Assembly (NCBI GenBank): GCA_029934165.1
Contig: JAOZMU010000038.1
Location: 1-13,474, forward strand
Source: Bacteroidales bacterium
Lineage (GTDB): Bacteria > Bacteroidota > Bacteroidia > Bacteroidales > JAOZMU01
Length of the DNA: 13,474 nt
Direction: 5' to 3'
The position numbers were made by a program, and so were the translations under genes. Positions 1 through 6,531 of the stretch are shown piece after piece. Under the pieces are notes generated by a model. It searched no databases. It was not told the DNA's origin and saw nothing but the letters and a program-made list of their open reading frames with translations. The stretch's first letter is position 1. Each line of letters starts with the position of its first letter.

Positions 1-216
1 CTTTGCAATGTGTTAAATATCAGGATGTAATGGCGAAGTCAGAAACTTGAGTTATCAATTACAGATGCTACAGATAACTTTCTTTATTTGATGATTGAGA
101 TGTCATAATATTTTCAACTCAGTGCCTCAAAATATACTTGCATTCAGAAAATTAGGCAATTTCAAGTCAATTATTTAATATATCTGTATGGGTTTGGCAA
201 TTTATTCAATGTGTTT
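1..216. other. Non-coding stretch downstream of gldF
   Basis: No credible coding region is visible. On the minus strand, where gldG would be expected to follow gldF, the ATG triplets I tried near 104-106 and 133-135 run into stop codons within about a dozen codons. The stretch is AT-rich. I see a short inverted pair GTTATC/GATAAC near 51-78 but no terminator-like hairpin with a T-run. Confidence 0.5.
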
Positions 217-948
217 TTACCACTTGCGGCTTTCGAGGACTGTGCGCGTGAGAAGTAGAAATGAGGTGATTATGGCGAGGTAGTAAATTACATCGCGGGA
301 GTCTATTACGCCACGACTTATGGATTTGTAATGCTCGTTAATGCCAATGTTTACAATAATGCTGTTTATGGATTTTAGCTGAGGTAGCGTGCTAAGTGCC
401 TCGAAACCAATGAAAAACACAAAGCAAATTGTCATTCCTGTTATGAAGGCTACGATTTGATTTTCGGTTATTGAGCTGGCAAATATACCTATGGCAACGT
501 AAATAGCTGCAAGAAAAAACAGTCCGATGAATGAACCCCATGTGCCACCTGTGTCGATATTACCTACCTCATCACCAAGCAGATAGACCGAGAGAAAATA
601 TAGCAAAGTCGGCACAAGCGAAAAAAGAACTAGCGCAACTCCGGCGATATATTTTGCACCGATTATCTGAAAATCTGTAAGTGGACGCGTAAGTAAAATT
701 TCGATAGTACCAGTGCGTTTTTCATCAGCAATTAAACGCATGGTAACAGCTGGCACTAAAAATAAAAAGACCCACGGGGCGATGATAAAAAGTGTGTCAA
801 TTGTAGCATATCCACCATCAAGAATGTTGAACTGTCCCGGAAAAACCCACATTATTAAACTGTTGATTAACAAAAACATAACGACTACAATATAGCCTGT
901 TATTGTGCTAAAAAATCCGTTTATTTCTTTTTTTATTAATGCAAACAT
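217..948 (-). CDS. gldF: GldF-type ABC transporter permease
   Basis: Inner-membrane permease of the ABC-2 type, 243 residues, matching the GldF subunit of the GldA-GldF-GldG transporter first described in gliding Bacteroidota. About six hydrophobic segments are visible (near residues 15-35, 52-70, 97-122, 138-158, 165-183 and 220-236). The cytoplasmic stretch MRLIADEKRTGTIEILLTRP (70-89) after the second segment is the conserved signature of this family. The transported substrate is unknown, and gldF also occurs in non-gliding members of the phylum, so motility is not implied. The start lies 30 bp after the smpB stop, and that whole gap is made of a dispersed repeat. Its usual partner gldG does not follow. 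The family assignment is firm; the exact subunit name is by recollection of GldF sequences. Confidence 0.85.
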   Translation of the reverse strand: MFALIKKEINGFFSTITGYIVVVMFLLINSLIMWVFPGQFNILDGGYATIDTLFIIAPWVFLFLVPAVTMRLIADEKRTGTIEILLTRPLTDFQIIGAKYIAGVALVLFSLVPTLLYFLSVYLLGDEVGNIDTGGTWGSFIGLFFLAAIYVAIGIFASSITENQIVAFITGMTICFVFFIGFEALSTLPQLKSINSIIVNIGINEHYKSISRGVIDSRDVIYYLAIITSFLLLTRTVLESRKW

Positions 949-955
949 AATGTGT

Positions 956-983
956 AGCCAATTCGTAATTTATAATTCTTAAC
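956..983 (-). repeat. Heptamer repeat between smpB and gldF
   Basis: Read on the minus strand this is gttaaga, attataa, attacga and then attggct: three 7-bp units followed by the first bases of the core shared with other intergenic repeats here (compare 6406-6431 and 11394-11419). The first unit contains the smpB stop codon TAA (979-981). The repeat fills nearly the whole smpB-gldF spacer. It is the only family member in this window oriented on the minus strand. Confidence 0.6.
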
Positions 984-1431
984 CGTTTTTCATGGCTCTG
1001 TCAAGTTCTCGGGATACGTCTTTTTGTTTTAGGCTTTCGCGTTTGTCGTATTGTCGTTGCCCGCGAGCTAATGCAATAGCTAATTTTGCGTATCCTTTTT
1101 CAGAAATAAATAGCCGTAATGGAATGATTGTCAAGCCTTTGGATTTCGATTTTGTGTCAATTCTGTTTAACTCCCGATGGCTTAATAGTAGTTTCCTGTT
1201 TCTGTACGGGTCGTGATTTGTGTAACCGCCGTTTTTATACTCAGCAATTCGCATTCCGACAATCCATAGTTCGCCTTTCTCCAAAAAACAGTACGAGTCT
1301 ACTAAACTCACTTTGCCTTCTCTGATGGATTTTATCTCTGTTCCGAGTAACTGTAAACCAGCCTCGAAAGTTTCAATTATTTCATAATCGAAACGAGCTT
1401 TGCGGTTTTTTATGTTTATCGTATTTGCCAT
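979..1431 (-). CDS. smpB: SsrA-binding protein SmpB
   Basis: SmpB binds tmRNA and delivers it to stalled ribosomes for trans-translation, acting in the cytoplasm. The 150-residue product has the usual family length. It shows the conserved oligonucleotide-binding barrel with GTEIKSIREGKVSL (30-43), the segment YTNHDPYRNRKLLLHR-like (70-86), and the basic C-terminal tail beginning GQRQYDKRESLKQKD (124-138) that enters the empty mRNA channel. The ATG at 1431 gives MANTINIKNRKARFDYEI, a normal SmpB N-terminus. It is followed by gldF after a repeat-filled 30-bp gap, and could be co-transcribed with it. No tmRNA gene is visible in the window. Confidence 0.97.
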   Translation of the reverse strand: MANTINIKNRKARFDYEIIETFEAGLQLLGTEIKSIREGKVSLVDSYCFLEKGELWIVGMRIAEYKNGGYTNHDPYRNRKLLLSHRELNRIDTKSKSKGLTIIPLRLFISEKGYAKLAIALARGQRQYDKRESLKQKDVSRELDRAMKNG

Positions 1432-1553
1432 AAGAAATATATTGCATTGATGCTCAAGTTAATAACAGCTATAAAAGTGTCGATTATCTTTACGCACCTA
1501 CTTATTAATTGGTGTCTGTCGATAAAATTGTGGACTTTATGGACGGAGACTAA

Positions 1554-2123
1554 TTATTTACCGTATTTTTTTATCCAGAAAAACCACATTCCGAAAATGG
1601 CAATGTAAACAATGTAGTTGAACACATCGTGATGATATTCTATGTCGGCTTCTGGGCTTTTGTATAGAATAAGGCAAAGCAAAGATATTCTCAAGACATT
1701 AAGCACATTAACAGCTACTAGCCCTAATGGAATAAACCAGAGTTTGCTTTTCAATTGTCCGGGGAAAGCTATAATGAAACCTACAAAAGCTCCCATGATA
1801 TTCCTTCCTAAGCATCCTAAATCTAGCCTTACTCCCTGTAAAGCATCGTTTATTTGGATTACTTCTTTTCCATTGTGCATAAATGTAAAGGTCGAAAATC
1901 CAAACATATCCAGAAATAATGCGGAAAACCATAGCAAAATATCAATAAGCCATTTTGTTCCCCACTTGTAAAATTCTTCGACGCTTTGGTTATTTCTTAG
2001 TATTTTGTAAAAAATCAGCCATACAAGTAACAGCAAAAGCCCTTGTATTATAAACAAATACAAGGGTTTGGCTTGGCTATAAATTTTACGGAAATTTTGT
2101 ACTTTATCGAAGATGTATCGCAT
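1554..2123 (-). CDS. Exosortase-family transpeptidase (PID-CTERM partner)
   Basis: Membrane cysteine protease/transpeptidase of the exosortase/archaeosortase family, 189 residues. These enzymes cut C-terminal sorting signals of secreted proteins at the membrane and are thought to pass them to an anchor. Hydrophobic segments are visible near 22-41, 57-75, 108-120, 128-152 and 168-184. The family catalytic triad can be placed: Cys104 in DLGCLGRN, Arg145 in NVLRISLLC, and His165 in EYHHDVFNY. It starts 71 bp after a small PID-CTERM protein, the expected substrate type, so the two form a dedicated pair. Short Bacteroidota exosortases of this size are known; which named subfamily this belongs to I cannot tell. 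Residues 20-30 are encoded by a 10-bp inverted repeat (2040-2066), probably chance. Confidence 0.88.
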   Translation of the reverse strand: MRYIFDKVQNFRKIYSQAKPLYLFIIQGLLLLLVWLIFYKILRNNQSVEEFYKWGTKWLIDILLWFSALFLDMFGFSTFTFMHNGKEVIQINDALQGVRLDLGCLGRNIMGAFVGFIIAFPGQLKSKLWFIPLGLVAVNVLNVLRISLLCLILYKSPEADIEYHHDVFNYIVYIAIFGMWFFWIKKYGK

Positions 2124-2194
2124 TCCTTGAATCCTTTATTCCTTAGGAACAACTAATTTTTGGGGCTCTTTTAAAGTAACGGAAAACCTTGTTG

Positions 2195-2398
2195 TTATTC
2201 TTCAATAGATTCATTTTTCTTTTTCGTAAGTCTTTTAGCACCATACGCCATACCGGCTGCTAAAAGAATACCTAATCCACCATCGATTGGTATATCCGCA
2301 GGTTCTGGTGGTGGTGGTTGTGCAATAACACTTTCGATAAAGAATGGTGCTACCATCAATATAGCCAACAAGGCAATGTATGTGATTACTTTTTTCAT
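2195..2398 (-). CDS. Small PID-CTERM sorting-signal protein
   Basis: A 67-residue protein that is almost entirely targeting signals. Residues 1-26 form a signal peptide ending SVIA-Q. Residues 27-36 are a proline-rich linker (PPPPEPADI). Residues 37-41 read PIDGG, the motif of the PID-CTERM sorting signal. Residues 42-54 are a glycine/alanine-rich hydrophobic helix, and 55-62 a basic cluster (KRLTKKKN). This motif-helix-basic order is the hallmark of exosortase substrates, and an exosortase gene follows directly. If both signals are removed, only about ten residues remain. It may be a minimal substrate, a lipid- or glycan-modified anchor peptide, or a cofactor of the enzyme. The family name is recalled from annotation practice; the function is unknown. 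Confidence 0.82.
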   Translation of the reverse strand: MKKVITYIALLAILMVAPFFIESVIAQPPPPEPADIPIDGGLGILLAAGMAYGAKRLTKKKNESIEE

Positions 2399-2808
2399 TT
2401 CTCTAATTTCTTTTATTGTACAAAAATATTATACGCAACAAATTGATTCTCTTTTACTGGGCAAATGTACTGCTTTATCCACAAAAAAAGAAAGATTTTT
2501 TAAAAATCAATTTTATATTCTTTCTAAAAATTGCAGAACTTAAAAATGCAAATACTACATTTTCAATAAAATAATACAAAAAATATGCCTAACATTTAAC
2601 CGTTTTTACAGCTAAATAGATTGTAAAGATAAGGTTTTTATTTTACTACGAACAAAAAACAAGGTTATTTTTAGCATTAATCAAGGTTTTTTGTACTTTA
2701 TTGTTAATAATAAAATTATCAATATTTTAATTTTACCTAAAACATTCGGTAATTTCATTACTTAAAGAACGGTTTTATTTGTCCTTTGTTTTCCTTCTTT
2801 AGAAATAG
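2399..2808. other. AT-rich gap between ispE and the PID-CTERM gene
   Basis: Together with the hairpin to its right this is the longest stretch without a gene in the window. It is strongly AT-rich with many A- and T-runs. I see no credible coding region and no member of the heptamer repeat family. The word aaggtt recurs at about 2632, 2651 and 2684 (aaggttttt, caaggttat, caaggtttt), spaced roughly 20-30 bp apart. Its left end holds the upstream region of the PID-CTERM gene. A short RNA gene cannot be excluded. Confidence 0.4.
2421..2428 (-). promoter_or_regulatory. Possible -7 box of the PID-CTERM/exosortase unit
   Basis: On the minus strand this reads TATTTTTG, a perfect match to the Bacteroidota -7 consensus TAnnTTTG, 22 bp before the start codon at 2398. 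No TTTG is found at the usual 19-21 bp further upstream, so only half of the promoter is supported. Confidence 0.35.
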
Positions 2809-2854
2809 TTTGACGAAAACAGAAATTACTTGATTAATTTCTGTTTTCGTCAAA
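2809..2854. terminator. Perfect 20-bp hairpin after ispE
   Basis: Left arm 2809-2828 (TTTGACGAAAACAGAAATTA) and right arm 2835-2854 are perfect reverse complements, separated by the 6-nt loop CTTGAT. It lies 16 bp beyond the ispE stop codon, where a terminator or a 3'-end stabilising hairpin would be expected. Neither side has a proper T-run, so it is not a textbook intrinsic terminator. It could instead be a small inverted-repeat element. Confidence 0.6.
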
Positions 2855-2869
2855 TACCAAACAATGTTT

Positions 2870-3685
2870 TTATAAATTTAGACTACCGAAATAATTAAAT
2901 TTATCGTCAAACTTTGTTGCTAAATCGACAGGTGTTTTAAAAATACCGTAAACAGCCGAACCACTTCCGGACATGGAGGCATAGATTGCTCCTAATTTAT
3001 ACAGTTTTTCTTTTATCTGCTGGATTTCTGGGTAATTAATAAAAACGCTGTCCTCGAACTGATTGTGAAGCAATTCATGCCATTCGTTGATTGGAATTTC
3101 CAACACCGAAGCAATGCTTCTTTGAGATGGTTTTGGAATTATGTTTGAATAGGCTAATGCCGAGCTAATATGTATTTTTGGAAACACAATGCCTACGTGA
3201 TAATCCTGAATATTGACAGAAATAGGCGATAATATTTCGCCTTTTCCGGTGGCAAGTGCTGGCGTATTGCGTACAAAAAATGGGCAATCGCTGCCAAGTT
3301 GTTCCGAAAACTGTTCTAACTGACTTTTGCTAATTTGCAAATCGAACATTTCGTTTATTGCTTTCAACGTAAATGTGGCATCTGCCGAGCCTCCACCAAG
3401 TCCAGCTCCTATCGGTATTTGCTTGTGTAAATGAATCTTAACAGAGGGAAGCTCAAATTTATCTGATAGTAACCTGTATGCTTTTTGACATAAATTATCG
3501 CCGCTGTCGTTTATTGGAATCCCCGAATTAGAAAACTCAGATTTGCTTTCTTTTGTCTTAATAATTTCTAAAATATCGTAAATAGGTACTGGATAAAAAA
3601 CAGTTTCGATGTTGTGAAAACCATCGCTTCGCTTTTCGGTTATTTGTAAGCCTAAATTAATTTTTGCATTCGGAAAAACAATCAT
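2870..3685 (-). CDS. ispE: 4-(cytidine 5'-diphospho)-2-C-methyl-D-erythritol kinase
   Basis: IspE phosphorylates the 2-hydroxyl of CDP-methylerythritol with ATP, the fourth step of the MEP pathway to isoprenoid precursors; it acts in the cytoplasm. The 271-residue product is a normal length for Bacteroidota IspE. GHMP-kinase motifs are in order: PNAKINLGL (5-13) with catalytic Lys8, the ATP loop PIGAGLGGGSADA (91-103), GSDCPFF (131-137) with catalytic Asp133, and MSGSGSAVYG (238-247). The ATG at 3685 gives the usual short N-terminus before the PNAKIN motif. It is downstream of the epimerase on the same strand, separated by a 77-bp gap that carries a heptamer repeat just before the start codon. 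Confidence 0.97.
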   Translation of the reverse strand: MIVFPNAKINLGLQITEKRSDGFHNIETVFYPVPIYDILEIIKTKESKSEFSNSGIPINDSGDNLCQKAYRLLSDKFELPSVKIHLHKQIPIGAGLGGGSADATFTLKAINEMFDLQISKSQLEQFSEQLGSDCPFFVRNTPALATGKGEILSPISVNIQDYHVGIVFPKIHISSALAYSNIIPKPSQRSIASVLEIPINEWHELLHNQFEDSVFINYPEIQQIKEKLYKLGAIYASMSGSGSAVYGIFKTPVDLATKFDDKFNYFGSLNL

Positions 3686-3691
3686 ATATTA

Positions 3692-3729
3692 ATTAAGGAT
3701 TAAGGATTAATAATTGGCTACCGCTTGAA
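3692..3729 (+). repeat. Degenerate heptamer repeat before ispE
   Basis: The units attaagg (3692), attaagg (3699) and attaata (3706) are followed by attggctaccgcttgaa, a diverged form of the core attggcttacgcctgat found at other sites in this window. It ends 6 bp from the ispE start codon on the opposite strand, so it forms most of the ispE upstream region. Confidence 0.6.
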
Positions 3730-3762
3730 GATGGAAATGTCAAGTTACTGTAATTCAATGGG

Positions 3763-4812
3763 TTATTTATTGTAAAATTTGCGATACCAACTCACAAACC
3801 TACTAATGCCGATGTTTAACGCTGTGTTTGGTCGATAATCGTAATCGTGTATCAGGTCGTCAACATCTGCCCAGGTTTTTGTCATGTCGCCAGGTTGCAT
3901 GGGCATCATATTCAATATTGCCTTTTTACCCACCGCCCTTTCAATTTCGGTAATAAATTCGAGAAGTTTTATTGCGTTATTATTTCCTATATTATATACT
4001 CGATACGGGGCAGAAGAGACATTTGGCTGGTAATCGGTCTGATTTTTAGGCTGTCCTGCGGGTGGTTTTTTTGTTATACGTACTATGCCCTCGACAATAT
4101 CATCGACATAAGTGAAATCGCGAGCCATTTTGCCGTGATTGAAAACATTAATTGGCTCGTTGTTTATGATTTTTTTTGTGAATAGAAAAATAGCCATGTC
4201 AGGTCGTCCCCAAGGTCCATAGACTGTAAAAAAACGCAGACCTGTTGTAGGCAAGTGGTATAAATGACTGTACGAATGTGCCATCAATTCGTTGCTCTTT
4301 TTGCTTGCGGCGTAAAAACTTATCGGATGGTCGACGTTGTGTGTGGTTGCAAATGGTAACTGCTTGTTCATTCCATAAACACTTGAACTACTTGCGTATA
4401 TTAAATGCTTGACTGTGTTTTGTCGACAAACTTCGAGCAAATTACTAAAGCCTATCATATTACTTTGTACGTATGCCTTCGGATTTATAATGCTGTATCG
4501 GACTCCTACTTGGGCAGCAAGGTTGCAAACGACATCGAATTTTTGGTCTTCAAATAATTTTTCGAGATTTGCCTCGTCTTCAAGTTTTATCTTTGCAAAG
4601 CTAAAATTTTCAAATTTAGTGTTCGTTATCAAACGATTGTATTCTATCTGCTCGACATCGAAACCTGCGTCTTTCAAGCGTCCATACTTGAGGTTTACAT
4701 CATAATAGTCGTTTATGCAATCGATGCCAACCACCTTGCAGCCGTCATCGACCAATCTTTTTGATAAATGGTAGCCAATAAATCCTGCCGAACCTGTTAC
4801 AAGAATTTTCAT
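3763..4812 (-). CDS. UDP-hexuronate 4-epimerase (UDP-glucuronate epimerase type)
   Basis: Extended short-chain dehydrogenase that inverts C4 of a UDP-sugar through a keto intermediate, 349 residues. Visible motifs are the NAD-binding GSAGFIG (7-13), the NDYYDVNLKYGRL segment (34-46) typical of UDP-glucuronate 4-epimerases, SSSSVYG (141-147) and the catalytic YAASK (Tyr167, Lys171), then LRFFTVYGPWGRPDMA (192-207). It resembles the LpsL/GAE group rather than TviC. It is next to a UDP-HexNAc dehydrogenase, so its substrate could be UDP-GlcA or UDP-GlcNAcA; the sequence does not decide. Upstream lies a 275-bp gap carrying a nested repeat. Role: precursor for an acidic surface polysaccharide. Confidence 0.9.
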   Translation of the reverse strand: MKILVTGSAGFIGYHLSKRLVDDGCKVVGIDCINDYYDVNLKYGRLKDAGFDVEQIEYNRLITNTKFENFSFAKIKLEDEANLEKLFEDQKFDVVCNLAAQVGVRYSIINPKAYVQSNMIGFSNLLEVCRQNTVKHLIYASSSSVYGMNKQLPFATTHNVDHPISFYAASKKSNELMAHSYSHLYHLPTTGLRFFTVYGPWGRPDMAIFLFTKKIINNEPINVFNHGKMARDFTYVDDIVEGIVRITKKPPAGQPKNQTDYQPNVSSAPYRVYNIGNNNAIKLLEFITEIERAVGKKAILNMMPMQPGDMTKTWADVDDLIHDYDYRPNTALNIGISRFVSWYRKFYNK

Positions 4813-4849
4813 CTTTTATTTTTTACACACAACTAATTGAATTTCTTTT

Positions 4850-4897
4850 AAGGTCTAAGTATTCTTACAAAAGTTCTTCCGCTTTTTATTACGTAAG
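4850..4897 (+). repeat. Left half of the interrupted outer repeat
   Basis: Bases 4856-4891 closely match 11447-11482: both read taagta-t/c-tcttacaaaagttctt and then gctttttatta with one more difference. The left edge carries aaggtctaag (4850-4859), the reverse complement of the cttagacctt-like end of the same repeat family. The repeat is broken by the inserted element at 4898-5034 and resumes at 5035. Confidence 0.65.
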
Positions 4898-5034
4898 TAA
4901 TGGAAAATTAATAATTAATAATTAATAATTAATAATTAATAATTAATAATTAATAATTAATAATTTTGCTTACGCCTGATTTAGTTTTAGTTAGGAATTT
5001 TAATGGCTTACTTTATTAAATTCATTTTACTAAG
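4898..5034 (+). mobile_element. MITE-like element, copy A (8 heptamers)
   Basis: Starts taatggaaa, then eight perfect attaata units (4907-4962), then a 72-bp segment (4963-5034) identical to 8422-8493. The ends are imperfect inverted repeats: GTAATGGAAAATT at the left against GTAAAATGAATTT read inward from the right. Bases taag occur on both sides of the boundary. Comparison with the related sequence at 11437-11540, which lacks this block, supports insertion into an existing repeat. There is no coding capacity, so any movement would need a transposase from elsewhere. Confidence 0.65.
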
Positions 5035-5083
5035 TTGTTAACAATCAGCTAATCGGTTTCATAAAAAATATGTTTTAGACTTT
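5035..5083 (+). repeat. Right half of the interrupted outer repeat
   Basis: Aligns with 11490-11540: both begin ttgttaa, share cagcta/cagctta, and continue as gtttcataaaaaata followed by g-rich ttagac. The similarity resumes exactly where the inserted element ends. It lies just beyond the stop codon of the dehydrogenase gene on the opposite strand (5088). Confidence 0.65.
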
Positions 5084-5087
5084 TATA

Positions 5088-6377
5088 TTACAAACTCCAA
5101 TATTGCATTTTATTGATTTTGTCTTGATAAATGCCTTTTATGTCAACAAAAATTGCATCTTCATTTGTAATTTCTGTAAAATACGTTTCCTCTAAATCTC
5201 GGTATTCTTTATGGTTTACGGCAACAATGACGGCATCGTATTCGCCTGTTGGCTTTTCGGATAATTTGAGGTTGTACTCTTTCATTACTTCGTTTGCAGA
5301 GGCGTAAGGGTCAATGACTTCCGTCTCGACACGGTATGACTGCAACTCTCTAATCAAATCGACAACTTTAGAATTACGAATATCGCTAACGTCCTCTTTG
5401 AAGGTTATTCCAAGTATTAAAACACGGGCATCACGCAATATTCTGTTTGATGCTAATAGTTTTTTAACAATCTGATTTGCAACATATTCTCCCATTCCAT
5501 CGTTTATCGCACGTCCTGCATTTATTATTCGGGCATGAAATCCATATCCTTTTGCTTTATACGTAAGATAATATGGGTCAACTCCGATACAATGTCCGCC
5601 TACTAATCCTGGGTAGAATTTCAAGAAGTTCCATTTTGTGCCGGCAGCCTTCAATACTTCGTAAGTATTTATGTTCATCAAATCGAAAATCATCGACAGC
5701 TCATTCATAAAAGCTATATTTATGTCGCGCTGTGTGTTTTCGATAATTTTTGCTGCTTCGGCAACTTTTATTGAACTTGCACGATGAATGCCGGCTTTTA
5801 TAACCAATTCATAGACTTTCGCGATTACTTCGCAGGACTCGGCATCGCAACCAGAAACGACTTTTACGATACTCGACAAGGTGTTGATTTTGTCGCCGGG
5901 ATTTATACGCTCTGGAGAAAAGCCAACTTTAAAATCCTTGATAAATTTCAACCCAGATTGCTCTTCCAAAATTGGGACACAATCTTCTTCTGTGCAGCCC
6001 GGATAAACTGTTGATTCATAAACTACATAATCGCTTTGTTTTAAGACCTTTCCGACTGTTTCTGATGCTTTCAGCAGGGGTGTTAGCTCGGGTGCATTGT
6101 GTTCGTCAATTGGCGTAGGGACTGCAACAATATAAAATCCTACATCTTTCAAATCTTCCATATTCGATGTGAATAGAATGTCGCGTTCTTCAAATTCCGA
6201 TGCGCTAAGTTCTGCACTTGGGTCGATTCCATTTCTCATCATCTCGACCCTATCTTCTTTAATATCAAAGCCAACTACTGATGTGTGCTTGGCAAATTCG
6301 AGGGCTATTGGCAAACCAACATACCCAAGCCCGATAACGGCTATTTTTCTCTTTCGTTCAATTATTTCCTGATACAT
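5088..6377 (-). CDS. tviB: UDP-N-acetylhexosamine 6-dehydrogenase (TviB/WbpO type)
   Basis: NAD-dependent dehydrogenase oxidising C6 of a UDP-sugar to the uronic acid in two steps, 429 residues. It shows the Rossmann motif GLGYVGLP (16-23), VAVPTPI (84-90), YESTVYPGCTEEDCVPIL (120-137), the SPERINPGDK segment (154-163), KVAEAAKIIENTQRDINIA (204-222), and GGHCIGVDPYY (260-270) with catalytic Cys263. The motifs ENTQRDINIA and KWNFLKFYPGLVGGHC match TviB/WbpO rather than UDP-glucose dehydrogenase, so UDP-GlcNAc or UDP-GalNAc is the likely substrate. It would supply UDP-HexNAcA to the aminotransferase/acetyltransferase pair upstream and perhaps to the epimerase downstream. The symbol follows the closest family I recall; substrate preference is inferred. 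Confidence 0.9.
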   Translation of the reverse strand: MYQEIIERKRKIAVIGLGYVGLPIALEFAKHTSVVGFDIKEDRVEMMRNGIDPSAELSASEFEERDILFTSNMEDLKDVGFYIVAVPTPIDEHNAPELTPLLKASETVGKVLKQSDYVVYESTVYPGCTEEDCVPILEEQSGLKFIKDFKVGFSPERINPGDKINTLSSIVKVVSGCDAESCEVIAKVYELVIKAGIHRASSIKVAEAAKIIENTQRDINIAFMNELSMIFDLMNINTYEVLKAAGTKWNFLKFYPGLVGGHCIGVDPYYLTYKAKGYGFHARIINAGRAINDGMGEYVANQIVKKLLASNRILRDARVLILGITFKEDVSDIRNSKVVDLIRELQSYRVETEVIDPYASANEVMKEYNLKLSEKPTGEYDAVIVAVNHKEYRDLEETYFTEITNEDAIFVDIKGIYQDKINKMQYWSL

Positions 6378-6405
6378 TGCAATCTATTTTTCTATACCTT
6401 AGTAA

Positions 6406-6431
6406 ATTACGAATTGGCTTATGCCTGATAA
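6406..6431 (+). repeat. Heptamer repeat before the dehydrogenase
   Basis: One unit attacga (6406-6412) followed by attggcttatgcctgataa (6413-6431), one base different from the consensus core seen at 8422 and with the same gataa end as 11401-11419. It sits about 30 bp upstream of the dehydrogenase start on the opposite strand. Confidence 0.6.
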
Positions 6432-6510
6432 TATTCAAACAGGGTTTGTTAATAAATTTTGATAATTGAAATTCGCCACAAAATGGCAGTTTAATTCTGC
6501 CCGAAAAGAC

Positions 6511-6531
6511 ACATAAGGTCTAAGACTTATT
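6511..6531. repeat. Palindromic repeat end abutting the wbpD stop
   Basis: The bases ataaggtctaagacttat form an imperfect palindrome (two mismatches) and match the aaggtctaag / cttagacctt ends of the outer repeat at 4850 and 11526-11538. The TAA stop codon of the acetyltransferase gene (6527-6529) is contained in it. It might serve as a weak stem after that gene. Confidence 0.45.

Noticed and set aside
713..895. Plus-strand reading frame opposite gldF, and similar frames opposite smpB, the exosortase, epimerase, dehydrogenase, wbpD, wbpE, rny and the M23 gene
   Set aside because: They mirror genes with clear family motifs and have no recognisable domains of their own.
1501..1550. Possible degenerate repeat copy (ttattaattggtgtctgtcgataaa)
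   Set aside because: It resembles attggcttacgcctgataa only loosely, with several mismatches and a shifted spacing; not enough to include it in the family.
2040..2066. 10-bp inverted repeat (CCCTTGTATT / AATACAAGGG) in the exosortase gene
   Set aside because: It is inside a well-supported coding region, near its 5' end, with no terminator tail; likely chance, although a translational effect cannot be excluded.
4907..4962. Possible CRISPR array
   Set aside because: The units are only 7 bp with no spacers between them, so this is a simple tandem repeat.
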